Shown one piece after another: positions 40,436 through 48,225 of a stretch of DNA of 64,000 nt. The translations under genes and the position numbers were made by a program. The DNA comes from Thermoleophilaceae bacterium. Lineage in GTDB: Bacteria > Actinomycetota > Thermoleophilia > Solirubrobacterales > Thermoleophilaceae. The notes beneath the pieces were generated by a model. That model had not been told where the DNA came from and did no database searches. It saw only the letters and a program-made list of their open reading frames with translations. Location: the NCBI GenBank assembly GCA_030446485.1, contig JAUJNF010000011.1, positions 29,913 through 93,912 on the forward strand, written 5' to 3'. Every line of letters starts with the position of its first letter. The stretch's first letter is position 1.

Positions 40436-40711
40436 GTGACGACCCTGTATCGCTGCAAGACGCCGACCGACGTTCTCTGCGCCTGCGGAAAGGTGGCGCG
40501 GGCGCTGCGCCGCGACGGCATCGAGTTCGACGAGGTGCGCGTACCCGCCCGCAAACGCGACCGTCCCGAGGTCGAGGACCTGACCGGCCAGCGCATCGTG
40601 CCGGTGCTCGTTCACGGCGAGGAGGTCGTGCACGACTCGCACCGGATCGTCGAGCACCTCGAGTACCTGCGAGGGCGCGAAGGCGCGACCCTGGTCGGGG
40701 CGCCGCGCTGA
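40436..40711 (+). CDS. Glutaredoxin/GST N-terminal-domain protein
   Basis: A 91-residue thioredoxin-fold protein: TTLYRCKTPTDVLCACGKVARALRRDG at the first strand and helix, RPEVEDLTGQRIVPVLVHGEEVVHDSHRIVEHLE with the cis-proline segment (VPVLV) and the conserved DSHRI that binds the thiol partner in GST N-domains. Three cysteines (CKTPTDVLCAC) take the place of a standard CPYC. It could be a glutaredoxin-like reductase or a stand-alone GST-type domain; glutathione itself is unusual in actinobacteria, which use mycothiol. It begins at GTG 40436 and overlaps the next ATG (TGATG). Confidence 0.8.
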   Translation: MTTLYRCKTPTDVLCACGKVARALRRDGIEFDEVRVPARKRDRPEVEDLTGQRIVPVLVHGEEVVHDSHRIVEHLEYLRGREGATLVGAPR

Positions 40712-40923
40712 TGCCCGGGCCGATCGCCGCCGCCTCCGCCGCCCGAATGGCCCGCCGCATGGCGCCGCTTGCGATGGAGGCTTACCGGCGCTACCAGCGC
40801 ATGACGCCCGAGGAGAAGGAGCGCTACCGCCAGCGTGCGAAGAGCGCTGCCGAGCGTGGGCGCTCGGCGTTCGAGCAGGCCCAGGCACGACGCAAGCGTC
40901 CGCCGGGCCCGCCCCGGGCCTGA
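40711..40923 (+). CDS. Small basic helical protein, unknown function
   Basis: A 70-residue protein starting MPGPIAAASAARMARRMAPLAMEAYRRYQRMTPEEKERY and continuing as a Lys/Arg/Ala-rich helix to PPGPPRA. It is highly charged with no membrane segment and no known domain that I recognise. The ATG overlaps the stop of the thioredoxin-fold gene, and codon use follows neighbours, so it is probably expressed. The TPEEKERYRQRAKSAAERGR stretch resembles short actinobacterial proteins of unknown role. Confidence 0.68.
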   Translation: MPGPIAAASAARMARRMAPLAMEAYRRYQRMTPEEKERYRQRAKSAAERGRSAFEQAQARRKRPPGPPRA

Positions 40924-40974
40924 CGGCGACTACACCTACGGGGCCCGGAAGCGGCTCGCGAGGGCCCGGGCGGC

Positions 40975-41376
40975 CTACGCCAGCCGGTTCTCGATCCCGA
41001 GCGGCGCCGACTCCGGCGCGTCGGCCGCCGGCGGAGCCGGCGTGTCCTCCTCGTCGGGCTGCGCCACCCCGAGGGCCTCGGCCAGCTCGCCCGACTCGTA
41101 CATCTCCATGACGATGTCGCAGCCGCCGACTAGCTTCCCGTCGACGAACAGCTGCGGCGACGTGGGCCAGCCCGAGACCGCCACCAGCTCCTGCTTGATC
41201 CGCGGGTCGGGCAGGATGTCGAGCGCCGCGTACTGTGCCCCGAGCGCGTTGAGCGCCGCGGCGGTACGCGCCGAGAACCCGCAGCGCGGCTCGTCCGGAG
41301 TGCCCTTCATGAACAGCATCACGTGGTTCTCGCTGATCGCGTTCTGGATGAAGCCGCGGATCTCCTGGTTGGTCAT
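40975..41376 (-). CDS. grxD: Monothiol glutaredoxin, Grx4 (CGFS) type
   Basis: A 133-residue monothiol glutaredoxin. The active site is CGFS (in PRCGFSARTA), preceded by the family FMKGTPDEP, then WPTSPQLFVDGKLVGGCDIVMEMYESGEL. CGFS glutaredoxins bind and hand over [2Fe-2S] clusters rather than reduce disulfides, and pair with BolA proteins. The bolA gene directly upstream overlaps it (ATGA), strongly supporting that partnership. About 25 residues at the C-terminus are an acidic Ala/Pro-rich extension not usual in the family. Glutathione is the normal cluster ligand; what replaces it in this organism is unclear. Confidence 0.93.
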   Translation of the reverse strand: MTNQEIRGFIQNAISENHVMLFMKGTPDEPRCGFSARTAAALNALGAQYAALDILPDPRIKQELVAVSGWPTSPQLFVDGKLVGGCDIVMEMYESGELAEALGVAQPDEEDTPAPPAADAPESAPLGIENRLA

Positions 41377-41612
41377 CGGACCCCCTCGGGTGTCGAAGTC
41401 TTGATGGAAAGCGCGTGGATGGGACCGCCCACCTCGTCGCCGAACACGTCGTAGACCAGCTTGTGCTGGTCGATGCGGGACAGGCCGGCGAAGCGATCGG
41501 AGACCACCTCCGCGCGGAAGTGATCTCCCCCGCCGGTGAGATCGTGCACCTGCGCGCTCGACCCCGGCAATCCCGCCTCGATGCGCTGCCTGAGCTCTTC
41601 GGTGGTGGGCAT
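41373..41612 (-). CDS. BolA family protein
   Basis: A 79-residue BolA-fold protein. It has TEELRQRIEAGLPGSSAQVHDLTGGGDHFRAEVVSDRF, the family core, then LSRIDQHKLVYDVFGDEVGGPIHALSIKT with the conserved histidine that shares cluster coordination with a CGFS glutaredoxin and the HALSI end. It is the first gene of a two-gene unit with grxD, overlapping by 4 nt, and 50 nt from the divergent A-type carrier gene. The group is an Fe-S handling module. A TATCGT -10 candidate lies 13 nt upstream. Confidence 0.93.
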   Translation of the reverse strand: MPTTEELRQRIEAGLPGSSAQVHDLTGGGDHFRAEVVSDRFAGLSRIDQHKLVYDVFGDEVGGPIHALSIKTSTPEGVR

Positions 41613-41646
41613 GTTCCGGGCGCGAACGATAGCGACGGCACCCCGC

Positions 41647-41652
41647 TAGAAT
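41647..41652 (+). promoter_or_regulatory. Probable -10 element of the A-type carrier gene
   Basis: TAGAAT lies 10 nt before the ATG at 41663 in the 50-nt gap between divergent bolA and the carrier gene, with no Shine-Dalgarno between. It is the best-scoring match to the TAnnnT pattern by eye. Confidence 0.45.
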
Positions 41653-41662
41653 CCTCTCCCAG

Positions 41663-42028
41663 ATGGTCACCCTCACCGACATCGCCGCGGAGAAGGTGAA
41701 CGCCTTCTTCAGCGCTCAGGAGACACCCGCGGATACCGCTCCGGGGCTCCGCGTGGCGGTCAAGGGCGGCGGGTGCTCGGGCTTCCAGTATCAGCTGGCG
41801 CTCGACGAGCAGAGGGACGACGATCAGGTGTTCGAGGATCGCGGCGTGCGCCTCATCGTCGATCCGGCAAGCCTGAGGTACGTTGACGGCTCGGTGGTCG
41901 ACTACACCGAGAGCCTGATGGGCGCCGGCTTCGAGGTGAAGAACCCGAACGTGGTGGCCGCCTGCGGCTGCGGCTCGTCGTTCCGTGTGGCGGACGACGA
42001 AGAGGCCGCCGCCTGCGCGTCGGGCTGA
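41663..42028 (+). CDS. A-type iron-sulfur cluster carrier (IscA/ErpA/HesB family)
   Basis: A 121-residue HesB-type protein. The family start ITLTDIAAEKV-like sequence (VTLTDIAAEKVNAFF) is followed by GLRVAVKGGGCSGFQYQLAL with the first conserved cysteine, the long beta region (VRLIVDPASLRYVDGSVVDY), and NPNVVAACGCGSSF with the CxC pair. Three cysteines are the cluster ligands. It carries or delivers 4Fe-4S clusters to target enzymes, which here could include BioB. It is divergent from bolA-grxD, making an Fe-S trafficking locus. It converges with a DNA glycosylase gene. Confidence 0.95.
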   Translation: MVTLTDIAAEKVNAFFSAQETPADTAPGLRVAVKGGGCSGFQYQLALDEQRDDDQVFEDRGVRLIVDPASLRYVDGSVVDYTESLMGAGFEVKNPNVVAACGCGSSFRVADDEEAAACASG

Positions 42029-42035
42029 GCGCCGC

Positions 42036-42656
42036 TCAGCTCACCGGCACGGCGTCGAGCGAGCGCCACAGGTAGAGGGAGGCGAGCGACCGGTGCGGTC
42101 GCCACGGCTCCGCGAGCGCGACGAGCTCGTCCGCGGTCGGCAGCGTCGTGAGCCCGTAGGCCCTCTCCACCGCCCGGCGCACGCCGAGGTCGCCGACCGG
42201 CAACACATCGGGCCGGCCGAGATGGAAGATGAGGAACATGTCGGCGGTCCATTGGCCGAGGCCCTTCACCGCCGTGAGCTGCGCCGACACCTCGTCGTCG
42301 TCTAGCTCGGCCAGGCGCTCCAACTCGAGCTCGCCGTCCGCAACGCGCCCGGCCAGGTCGCGCATGTAGGCCACCTTCGGGCGCGAAAGGCCAACCGAGC
42401 GCACCGCCTCCGGGTCGGCCGCGAGCAGCTCTGCCGGCGACGGCGTGCGGTCTCCGAACATCGTGGTCAGCCGCTCGTATATCGAGCGCGCCGCCTTGGT
42501 CGAGAGCTGCTGGCCGACGATCGAGCGCAGCAGGGCTCCGTAGGGATCGGCCGGGCGCCCGCGCCGGCGGTCCTCGATGCTCAGCGGCCGGTGGGCGTCG
42601 ATCAGCTTCCGCAGCACCGGGTCGGCGGCGCGCAGGCGCTCGGTGGCGTCGTTCAC
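42036..42656 (-). CDS. DNA-3-methyladenine glycosylase II (AlkA-like, HhH-GPD)
   Basis: A 206-residue base-excision repair enzyme. The HhH-GPD core contains LLRSIVGQQLSTKAA, the hairpin VKGLGQWTADMFLIFHLGRPDVLPVGDLGVRRAV with the catalytic aspartate in PVGDLG, and EPWRPHRSLASLYLWRSL, a pattern common to AlkA (WRPWRA-type). It lacks the N-terminal TATA-like domain and the C-terminal FeS cysteines of EndoIII/MutY. It removes alkylated purines such as 3-methyladenine. It lies convergent with the Fe-S carrier gene. AlkA-like specificity is by resemblance only. Confidence 0.9.
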   Translation of the reverse strand: MNDATERLRAADPVLRKLIDAHRPLSIEDRRRGRPADPYGALLRSIVGQQLSTKAARSIYERLTTMFGDRTPSPAELLAADPEAVRSVGLSRPKVAYMRDLAGRVADGELELERLAELDDDEVSAQLTAVKGLGQWTADMFLIFHLGRPDVLPVGDLGVRRAVERAYGLTTLPTADELVALAEPWRPHRSLASLYLWRSLDAVPVS

Positions 42657-42681
42657 GGGCCGCCGACGCGGGGCGCGGGGC

Positions 42682-44103
42682 TCAGGCCGCGCGCTCGGCG
42701 CGCGGAGCGGGCCGCAACGGCGAGGCGCCGAAGTAGCGGGCCTCCTCCTCGCCGAGCGGCGTGGTGGGCGGTGCGCCGAAGAGCCACTCGGCGGCGATCG
42801 CGTGCCAGTTGGCGGTGGCCTCGAGCTGGCCGAGCACGCCGAGCGTGAGGGCCTCCATGCGCCGCGCGAGCAGCGCCTCGGCGGGCACGGTCTCGCGGCG
42901 CATCAGCGGGAAGAACTCGGAGCGCGGGTCGCCGACGTCGATCATCACCTGGCGCACGTAGTCGGCGTCGACCGTGAACGTGCGGTCCTCGAGGTACCAG
43001 CCGGTGGCCGCACGGAAGTGCTCCATCACACGGCCGGGCTCGACCTCCGGGTCGTCGGCAGCGAAGAAGCCGAGTGCCGCGAGCTGCCGGTGCAGGGCCG
43101 CGGCGTCCCCCACGAAGCCCGCGCGCAGCATCTCGCGCTCGCCCTCCAGCTGCTCGCGGGAGACATGCTTGCTCATCCCGAAGTCGAGGAACGCGACACG
43201 CCCGTCGGGGAGCAGCATGAAGTTGCCGGGGTGGGGGTCCCCAGAGAAGTGGCGGTGCCGGTAGAGAGACCCGTAGAAGAAGCGGAAGACGATCTCCCCG
43301 AAGCGGTCGCGCTCGGGCGCGGGCAGCTTCTTCACGCCCTCGAAGCCCATGCCCTCGACGTACTCGGTGACGAGCACGTGCTCACGCGAGAGGCTCGTGA
43401 CCACGTCGGGGATCACGATGAACGGGTGGCCGCGCCACTCGCGGGCGAAGGCCCGCTGCTGCTGGGCCTCGTGCTCGTAGTCGAGCTCCTCGGTCAGGCG
43501 TTCGCGCAGCTCGGCGGCCATGGCCTTGGTGTCCATCCCGGGGGCGATGCGCTTGGCCACGCGGAGGATCAGCCCCAGGTTCTGCAGGTCGGACCGGACC
43601 GCGGCGGCCACGCCGGGGTACTGGACCTTCACCGCCACCCGGCGCCCGTCGTGCAGACGCGCGCGGTACACCTGCCCGATCGACGCCGCGGCCATGGCCT
43701 GCTCGTCGAACTCGGCGAACACCTCGCCGACGGGCTCCCCGAGATCGGACTCGATCACCTTGCGCATGTCGCGAAAGGACACCTTTGGGGCCGAGTCGCG
43801 CAGCTCGGCGAGCTTCGCCTGCAGGCGCGCGGCCACCTCCGGTGGGAAGGTGCCGGTATCGATGAACGAGGCCACCTGCCCCACCTTCATGGCGGCGCCC
43901 TTCATCTGGCCGAGCACGTCGACGATCTGCTCGGCGGCCTCGATCTGGCGGCGCTCGGCGGCGGCCTGGCGGCCGTCCTTGGTGCGGGCGAGGTTGGTGG
44001 CCTTGGTGGCGTAGCCCCGGGCGGTCGTACCGCCGATGAGCCCACCGACCTTGGCGGTGCGGCGAATGCGACCGGTGGGTATCGGCTTGTCGCTCTTCGC
44101 CAT
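42682..44103 (-). CDS. ABC1/UbiB-family atypical kinase
   Basis: A 473-residue protein with the ABC1 (UbiB/COQ8) kinase fold: AAMKVGQVASFIDTG (the KxGQ motif), AMAAASIGQVYRARLHDG (the A-rich loop), VAVKVQYPGV, EELDYEHEAQQ, and DPHPGNF and FLDFGMSKH of the catalytic and metal loops. COQ8-type kinases are ATPases tied to lipid or quinone handling; true protein-kinase action is rare. The frame is open far upstream on the minus strand, but ATG 44103 fits because TACACT lies 7 nt before it. No quinone genes adjoin. The divergent FAH-family gene is 45 nt away. Confidence 0.9.
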   Translation of the reverse strand: MAKSDKPIPTGRIRRTAKVGGLIGGTTARGYATKATNLARTKDGRQAAAERRQIEAAEQIVDVLGQMKGAAMKVGQVASFIDTGTFPPEVAARLQAKLAELRDSAPKVSFRDMRKVIESDLGEPVGEVFAEFDEQAMAAASIGQVYRARLHDGRRVAVKVQYPGVAAAVRSDLQNLGLILRVAKRIAPGMDTKAMAAELRERLTEELDYEHEAQQQRAFAREWRGHPFIVIPDVVTSLSREHVLVTEYVEGMGFEGVKKLPAPERDRFGEIVFRFFYGSLYRHRHFSGDPHPGNFMLLPDGRVAFLDFGMSKHVSREQLEGEREMLRAGFVGDAAALHRQLAALGFFAADDPEVEPGRVMEHFRAATGWYLEDRTFTVDADYVRQVMIDVGDPRSEFFPLMRRETVPAEALLARRMEALTLGVLGQLEATANWHAIAAEWLFGAPPTTPLGEEEARYFGASPLRPAPRAERAA

Positions 44104-44110
44104 GCGATCG

Positions 44111-44138
44111 AGTGTAGGTGCGCCGTGGCCCGTACTCT
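44111..44138. promoter_or_regulatory. Divergent -10 elements for the ABC1 kinase and FAH-family genes
   Basis: On the minus strand TACACT (44116-44111) lies 7 nt before the kinase ATG. On the plus strand TACTCT (44133-44138) lies 10 nt before the ATG at 44149. Both imply leaderless transcripts from a 45-nt gap. Confidence 0.42.
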
Positions 44139-44148
44139 GGCGGGTCTC

Positions 44149-44991
44149 ATGCGGCTCGTGACCTACGACGGCGGACGCGGACCGCGCGCGGGCGTCCGCG
44201 TGGACGACGCGGTGCTCGACGTCTGGGACGCCCTCGGCGGGCCGTCCGGCGAGCCGAGCCTTGCCGCGCTGTTGCGTGAGGGCCGGCTCGAGGACGCCCG
44301 TGGGATCGACTCCGGCGAGGCCCGTCCGCTGTCCGGGGTGTCGCTGCTGCCGCCGGTCCTCGACCCGCAGAAGATCATCGGCATCGGGCTGAACTACCGC
44401 TCGCACGCCGAGGAGTCCGGGCAGCAGCCGCCCACCACGCCGACCTTCTTCGCCAAGTTCGCGAACGCCCTGGCTGCGCCGGGCGCCGAGGTTGCGCTGC
44501 CCGCCGCCAGCCAGAAGGTTGACTACGAGGCGGAGGTGGCGTTCGTGGTCGGCCGCCGGGCGCGCGCGGTGGTGGAGGCGGACGCGCTCGACCACGTGGC
44601 CGGGTACATGCTCCTGAACGACCTCTCGGCCCGCGACCTCCAGTTCGCCACTCCCCAGTGGATGCCGGGGAAGGTCTTCGACGGCGCGGCGCCGTGCGGC
44701 CCGGCGCTCGTGACCCCCGACGAGGCCGGCCCGCCGGACGGCATCGCGCTCGAGCTCGCGCTGAACGGCGATGTGATGCAGTCGGCCACCACCGCCGACC
44801 TCATCCACTCCATCCCGGTACTCGTCAGCCACCTCTCGACGCTGATGACGCTGGAGCCCGGCGACGTCGTGTCCACCGGGACGCCGGCGGGGGTCGGAAG
44901 CGTCAGGGAGCCGCGCGTGTGGCTGAAGCCCGGCGACGAGGTGGTGATCACGTCGCCCACGCTCGGGCGGCTGGAGACGCGACTGCGCTGA
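44149..44991 (+). CDS. Fumarylacetoacetate hydrolase (FAH) family protein
   Basis: A 280-residue protein with the FAH C-terminal domain: IIGIGLNYRSHAEE, PTFFAKFANALAAPG, VDYEAEVAFVVGRRAR with the metal-binding glutamates, LLNDLSARDLQFA, GKVFDGAAPCGP and GDVVSTGTPAGVG. The first 80 residues are the usual short N-terminal arm. Such enzymes cleave carbon-carbon bonds in acylpyruvates or act as oxaloacetate decarboxylases; the substrate cannot be read. The start ATG 44149 has a TACTCT -10 element 10 nt before it and no Shine-Dalgarno. It converges with the FNR gene over a hairpin. Confidence 0.93.
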   Translation: MRLVTYDGGRGPRAGVRVDDAVLDVWDALGGPSGEPSLAALLREGRLEDARGIDSGEARPLSGVSLLPPVLDPQKIIGIGLNYRSHAEESGQQPPTTPTFFAKFANALAAPGAEVALPAASQKVDYEAEVAFVVGRRARAVVEADALDHVAGYMLLNDLSARDLQFATPQWMPGKVFDGAAPCGPALVTPDEAGPPDGIALELALNGDVMQSATTADLIHSIPVLVSHLSTLMTLEPGDVVSTGTPAGVGSVREPRVWLKPGDEVVITSPTLGRLETRLR

Positions 44992-45025
44992 GCCGCTCCA
45001 CCGGGCCAGGCCTGCGCGGAGCGGT
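44992..45025. terminator. Bidirectional hairpin between FAH-family and FNR genes
   Basis: CCGCTCC (44993-44999) and GGAGCGG (45018-45024) form a 7-bp stem, extended by one pair, with an internal GGCC-containing loop of 18 nt, in the 37-nt gap between two convergent genes. No T-run follows. It is a plausible transcription end for both genes. Confidence 0.4.
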
Positions 45026-45028
45026 GAC

Positions 45029-46105
45029 CTACGCCTGCCCCTCGACCGCCCCGGGCACGCCGGTGTTGGTCGAGTACTTCGGCTGGAGCCTGGACTCCGG
45101 GCGGATGTGGTGCACGGCCTGGGCGACCGCAATGGCCGCCTCGGCGAAGCCGGTGGCGATCAGCTTGAGCTTGCCGTCGAAGGTCGTGATGTCGCCCGCC
45201 GCCCAGACGCCCTCCATCGAGGTCCTCATCAGCGGATCGACCACGATCGCGCCCCTCTCGATCTCGAGCGGCCACTCCTTCAGCGGGCCGAGCGCGGTCT
45301 TGAACCCGAGCTGGAGCAGGATGGCGTCGCACGGCACCTCGACCTCCTCCTCGGTCTCGGAGTGGAAGAGCGTGACGCCCTCGATCCGGCCGTCGCCGGT
45401 GACCGCACGGATCTGGTACGGGACCCGCAGGTCGACGCGGCCGGCCTCGGCGTCCTGCATGACCTCGGAGATCGTGGCCTCGTGGGCGCGGAAGCCCTCG
45501 CGCCGGTGCACGAGGGTGATCGACCGTGCGGTGTCGACGAGGTTCACCACCCAGTCGAGCGCGGAGTCGCCGCCGCCCACGATCATCACGCGCTTGTCGA
45601 GGAACTGCGCCTTCTCGCCCACGAGGTAGTGCGCGCCGCGTCCCTCCCAGGGCGCCATGTCGAAGCCGGGCAGCTTCTTGGGCTCGAACGCTCCGTGCCC
45701 ACCGGCGATCACGATCGTGCGGGTGAGCAGGTCACCGTGGTCGGTGACGAGCCGCAGGATCTGCCGTTCCGGGTCGTGGGGGTCCGGCTCGTACTCGACG
45801 CGGTCGGCGGTCGTCTCTAGGTGCACCGGCACGTCGAACTGCTCGACCGACTGACGCTCGAGCTGCTCCACCAGATCGCGGGCGAGCACGCGCGGGTGGC
45901 CGGGCACGTCGAAGATCCACTTCTCCGGGTAGAGCGTGGTGAGCTGTCCGCCGATCTCCGGTAGGGAGTCGATGATGCGGGAGCTGGCCTCGCGCATCCC
46001 GGCCCAGAACGCGGTGATCAGCCCGACCGGGCCGCCGCCGATCACGGTCACGTCTCGAATGTCGTTGTCCAGCTCCACGGAGTGGACCTTGCCGTTCGTG
46101 CTCAT
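45029..46105 (-). CDS. Ferredoxin--NADP(+) reductase, thioredoxin-reductase-like type
   Basis: A 358-residue two-domain flavoprotein. The FAD motif is VTVIGGGPVGLITAFWAG; then IGGQLTTLYPEKWIFDVPG, the NAD(P) motif VMIVGGGDSALDWVVNL followed by LVHRREGFRAHE (basic residues for NADPH), and AAGDITTF near the end. It lacks the CxxC redox pair of thioredoxin reductase, so it is of the YumC/bacterial FNR2 class that moves electrons between NADPH and ferredoxin. The C-terminal tail is extended, as in that class. It starts 9 nt after the upstream hemQ stop and likely shares its operon; a redox link to heme synthesis is inferred. Confidence 0.9.
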   Translation of the reverse strand: MSTNGKVHSVELDNDIRDVTVIGGGPVGLITAFWAGMREASSRIIDSLPEIGGQLTTLYPEKWIFDVPGHPRVLARDLVEQLERQSVEQFDVPVHLETTADRVEYEPDPHDPERQILRLVTDHGDLLTRTIVIAGGHGAFEPKKLPGFDMAPWEGRGAHYLVGEKAQFLDKRVMIVGGGDSALDWVVNLVDTARSITLVHRREGFRAHEATISEVMQDAEAGRVDLRVPYQIRAVTGDGRIEGVTLFHSETEEEVEVPCDAILLQLGFKTALGPLKEWPLEIERGAIVVDPLMRTSMEGVWAAGDITTFDGKLKLIATGFAEAAIAVAQAVHHIRPESRLQPKYSTNTGVPGAVEGQA

Positions 46106-46113
46106 GCGCGTGC

Positions 46114-46815
46114 CTAGGAGATAGCGGGTAGTGCGGTCACGGCCTGCCCGTCGAGGGCGGCGAGCGCCCGCTCCGGGGAGGCGGATATGCAGGTGAAGAT
46201 CGGGGTCTCGCTGAGCGTGTAGGCGCTCGACTCGGTGCCGCGCAGCTCCTGAACGAGGTCGAGGAACTCACCCGGGTCCTCGGCGTCGAAGGAGACCACG
46301 AACTCCTGGTCGTCGAGCCCGTACGAGTACGCCGTGTTGATGTCGATCGACCGGTAGCGGCGGCCGACCGCGATGTGCCCCTGCATCACCCGCATGCGCT
46401 CCTCGGGCGGCAGCATGTACCACTCGCGCTTCTTCCACATCGGGTACACGATCAGGTAGCGGCTGCCGGTCCCGGGGCGAGGTTCGAGCGGGGTCGGCTC
46501 GTCGGAGTAGGGCGAGCGCTTGGTCATGGCCAGGAACGAGTGCGACACCTCGGCCCAGGCCATCAGACCGCTCTGATTGAGCACGACGTGCAGCTCGTGG
46601 ATGGCGTCGAGGCTGGGGCTGACGCTCCGAAGCATGAGGTCGGCGTCCCCCCGGGTGCCCACCAGCGAGTAGCTGCGCAGGAAGTGATCCTCGGCGAAGC
46701 TCTCGCAGGCCGCGGCAAACTCGCGCTTGTCCTCGGCGCGCTCGGCCGGATCGCGCCGTCGCCAGGCGGGATCGACCCTGATGAACGTGAACTTGACGAA
46801 GTTGCGCTCGGACAC
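46114..46815 (-). CDS. hemQ: Coproheme decarboxylase (chlorite dismutase family)
   Basis: A 233-residue chlorite-dismutase-fold protein of the HemQ type used in the coproporphyrin-dependent heme pathway of actinobacteria and firmicutes. HemQ removes two propionate carboxyls from coproheme. It contains YLIVYPMWKKREWYMLPPEERMRVM, and the WYML segment holds the tyrosine reported as the radical site in studied HemQs (recalled), then GHIAVGRRYRSIDINTAYSYGLDDQEFVVSFD. The strong chlorite-dismutase distal arginine was not identified, which favours HemQ. Start is GTG 46815 near the divergent glycosyltransferase. FNR is downstream. Confidence 0.9.
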   Translation of the reverse strand: MSERNFVKFTFIRVDPAWRRRDPAERAEDKREFAAACESFAEDHFLRSYSLVGTRGDADLMLRSVSPSLDAIHELHVVLNQSGLMAWAEVSHSFLAMTKRSPYSDEPTPLEPRPGTGSRYLIVYPMWKKREWYMLPPEERMRVMQGHIAVGRRYRSIDINTAYSYGLDDQEFVVSFDAEDPGEFLDLVQELRGTESSAYTLSETPIFTCISASPERALAALDGQAVTALPAIS

Positions 46816-46919
46816 GACTGGATCACAGTCTGGCAGGGGGGGTTGGTTCAGTGGTCCGTCCCGTCAGCCCTGGCCCGTTTGGCGGCCCCTGGACGCGCCT
46901 GACTTCGCCCGCGATGCTC

Positions 46920-46939
46920 GCCAATGCTCGGGCATTGGC
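46920..46939. promoter_or_regulatory. Perfect inverted repeat in the hemQ / glycosyltransferase gap
   Basis: GCCAATGC and GCATTGGC form a perfect 8-bp inverted repeat with a TCGG spacer, in the 198-nt gap between the divergent hemQ and glycosyltransferase genes. It could be a regulator operator or a short hairpin. It lies about 100 nt upstream of hemQ and 75 nt upstream of the glycosyltransferase. Confidence 0.4.
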
Positions 46940-47013
46940 TGCGCTCCCGGGCTTGTCAGCCCCGCCCAGTGGCTCGCCAAAGCGGGCCAGTTCTTCCAGG
47001 ACGGACCAGTAGG

Positions 47014-48204
47014 ATGCCCGCCGTGCGCGTAGGCCTCGTTTCCCCCTACTCCTACACGTACCTCGGGGGCGTCGGCCGCCACGTCGAGTCCCTGGCCGAG
47101 GAGCTGCTCGCCCGCGGCCACGAGGTGCGTCTGTTGGCGCCCTACGACCCTCCCGGCCGCCGGGCGCGCTGGTGCCACGGCGGGGCTGCTCCTCAGGAGC
47201 GCCCGGCGCCCGACTACCTCGTGTCGCTCGGGCGATCGGCCGGGATCCCGGCCAACGGCTCGGTCTCGAACCTCGCGCTCACGCCCGGAGCGGTCTCGAG
47301 GCTGAGCCGCGAGCTGCGCTTCGGCGGCTACGACGTGATCCACGTGCACGAGCCCAACGCTCCGGTGGCGGGTTGGTACGCCGCGGAGGCCTCGCGCGTG
47401 CCGCTCGTCGGCACCTTCCACGCCTACTCGAGCAGCCCCGTGTTGAACACCGGGGTTGCCAGCCTCCTCGGCGCCCGCCGCCTGTACGACAAGCTGCGCG
47501 TGCGCATAGCGGTCTCGGAGGCCGCCCGCTGGACCGCCGAGCGCTTCTACGGAGGCCGCTACCGGATCGTCCCGAACGGGGTCGATCTCCAAGCGGCCCT
47601 GCCGGGGCCAAAGCCGGCCTCGAACGAGCTGCGCCTCCTCTACGTCGGCCGCGCCGACGAGCGCAAGGGCCTTCCCGTGCTGCTGCGTGCCTTCGAGGCC
47701 CTGCGCGGCGCGGGCGTGGCCGCCCGCCTGACGGTGGCCGGAGCGACGGCCGAGGCGGTGGCGCCGTTCCTGCTCGATGCCGAAGGCGTGGAGGTCGCCG
47801 GGCTGGTCTCCGAGGAGGAGAAGTGGCGCCTGCTCCACACCGCCGACGTCCTGTGCGCTCCCGCCCTCGGGGCCGAGAGCTTCGGGATGGTGCTCACCGA
47901 GGCCTTCGCCTCGGGCACGACCGTCGTCGCCTCGGACATCGCCGGTTACCGCGACGTGGTCCGCGACCGCGTCGACGGCCTGCTGGTGCCGCCCGGAGCC
48001 CCGGCCGAGCTCGGCGAGGCGCTGCACGATCTGGCGCTCGATCCCGCCCGGCGCGCGCGCATGGGCGTGGCCGCCCGGGAGCGCGCGGAGCGCTTCGCAT
48101 GGCCCACGGTGGCCGACGAGGTGGTGACGGCCTACGAGGACGCGCTGTCGCTCCCCGAGCCTTCCTCGGCGTACCAGCGAGCGGCGGTGAGAACGGTTCT
48201 TTAG
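47014..48204 (+). CDS. GT4-family glycosyltransferase
   Basis: A 396-residue retaining GT-B glycosyltransferase. It opens VGLVSPYSYTYLGGVGRHVESLAEEL (acceptor-side N-domain), then YDVIHVHEPNAPV, GTFHAYSSSP, RYRIVPNGVDL, LLYVGRADERKGLPVLL and APALGAESFGMVLTEAFASGTTVVASDIAGYRDVV, where the ExxxGxxxxE pattern (ESFGMVLTE) binds the sugar nucleotide. From memory it resembles the phosphatidyl-myo-inositol mannosyltransferase group, but this is uncertain. Start at ATG 47014; the frame is open upstream. The next gene, a flippase-like protein, is 21 nt downstream, so a glycolipid made and flipped by the pair is plausible. Confidence 0.87.
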   Translation: MPAVRVGLVSPYSYTYLGGVGRHVESLAEELLARGHEVRLLAPYDPPGRRARWCHGGAAPQERPAPDYLVSLGRSAGIPANGSVSNLALTPGAVSRLSRELRFGGYDVIHVHEPNAPVAGWYAAEASRVPLVGTFHAYSSSPVLNTGVASLLGARRLYDKLRVRIAVSEAARWTAERFYGGRYRIVPNGVDLQAALPGPKPASNELRLLYVGRADERKGLPVLLRAFEALRGAGVAARLTVAGATAEAVAPFLLDAEGVEVAGLVSEEEKWRLLHTADVLCAPALGAESFGMVLTEAFASGTTVVASDIAGYRDVVRDRVDGLLVPPGAPAELGEALHDLALDPARRARMGVAARERAERFAWPTVADEVVTAYEDALSLPEPSSAYQRAAVRTVL

Positions 48205-48225
48205 CCTGCCGATATCTATCCACGG

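Noticed and set aside
46114..46815. True chlorite dismutase
   Set aside because: The sequence has HemQ-type motifs and a neighbouring redox gene; nothing suggests perchlorate metabolism.
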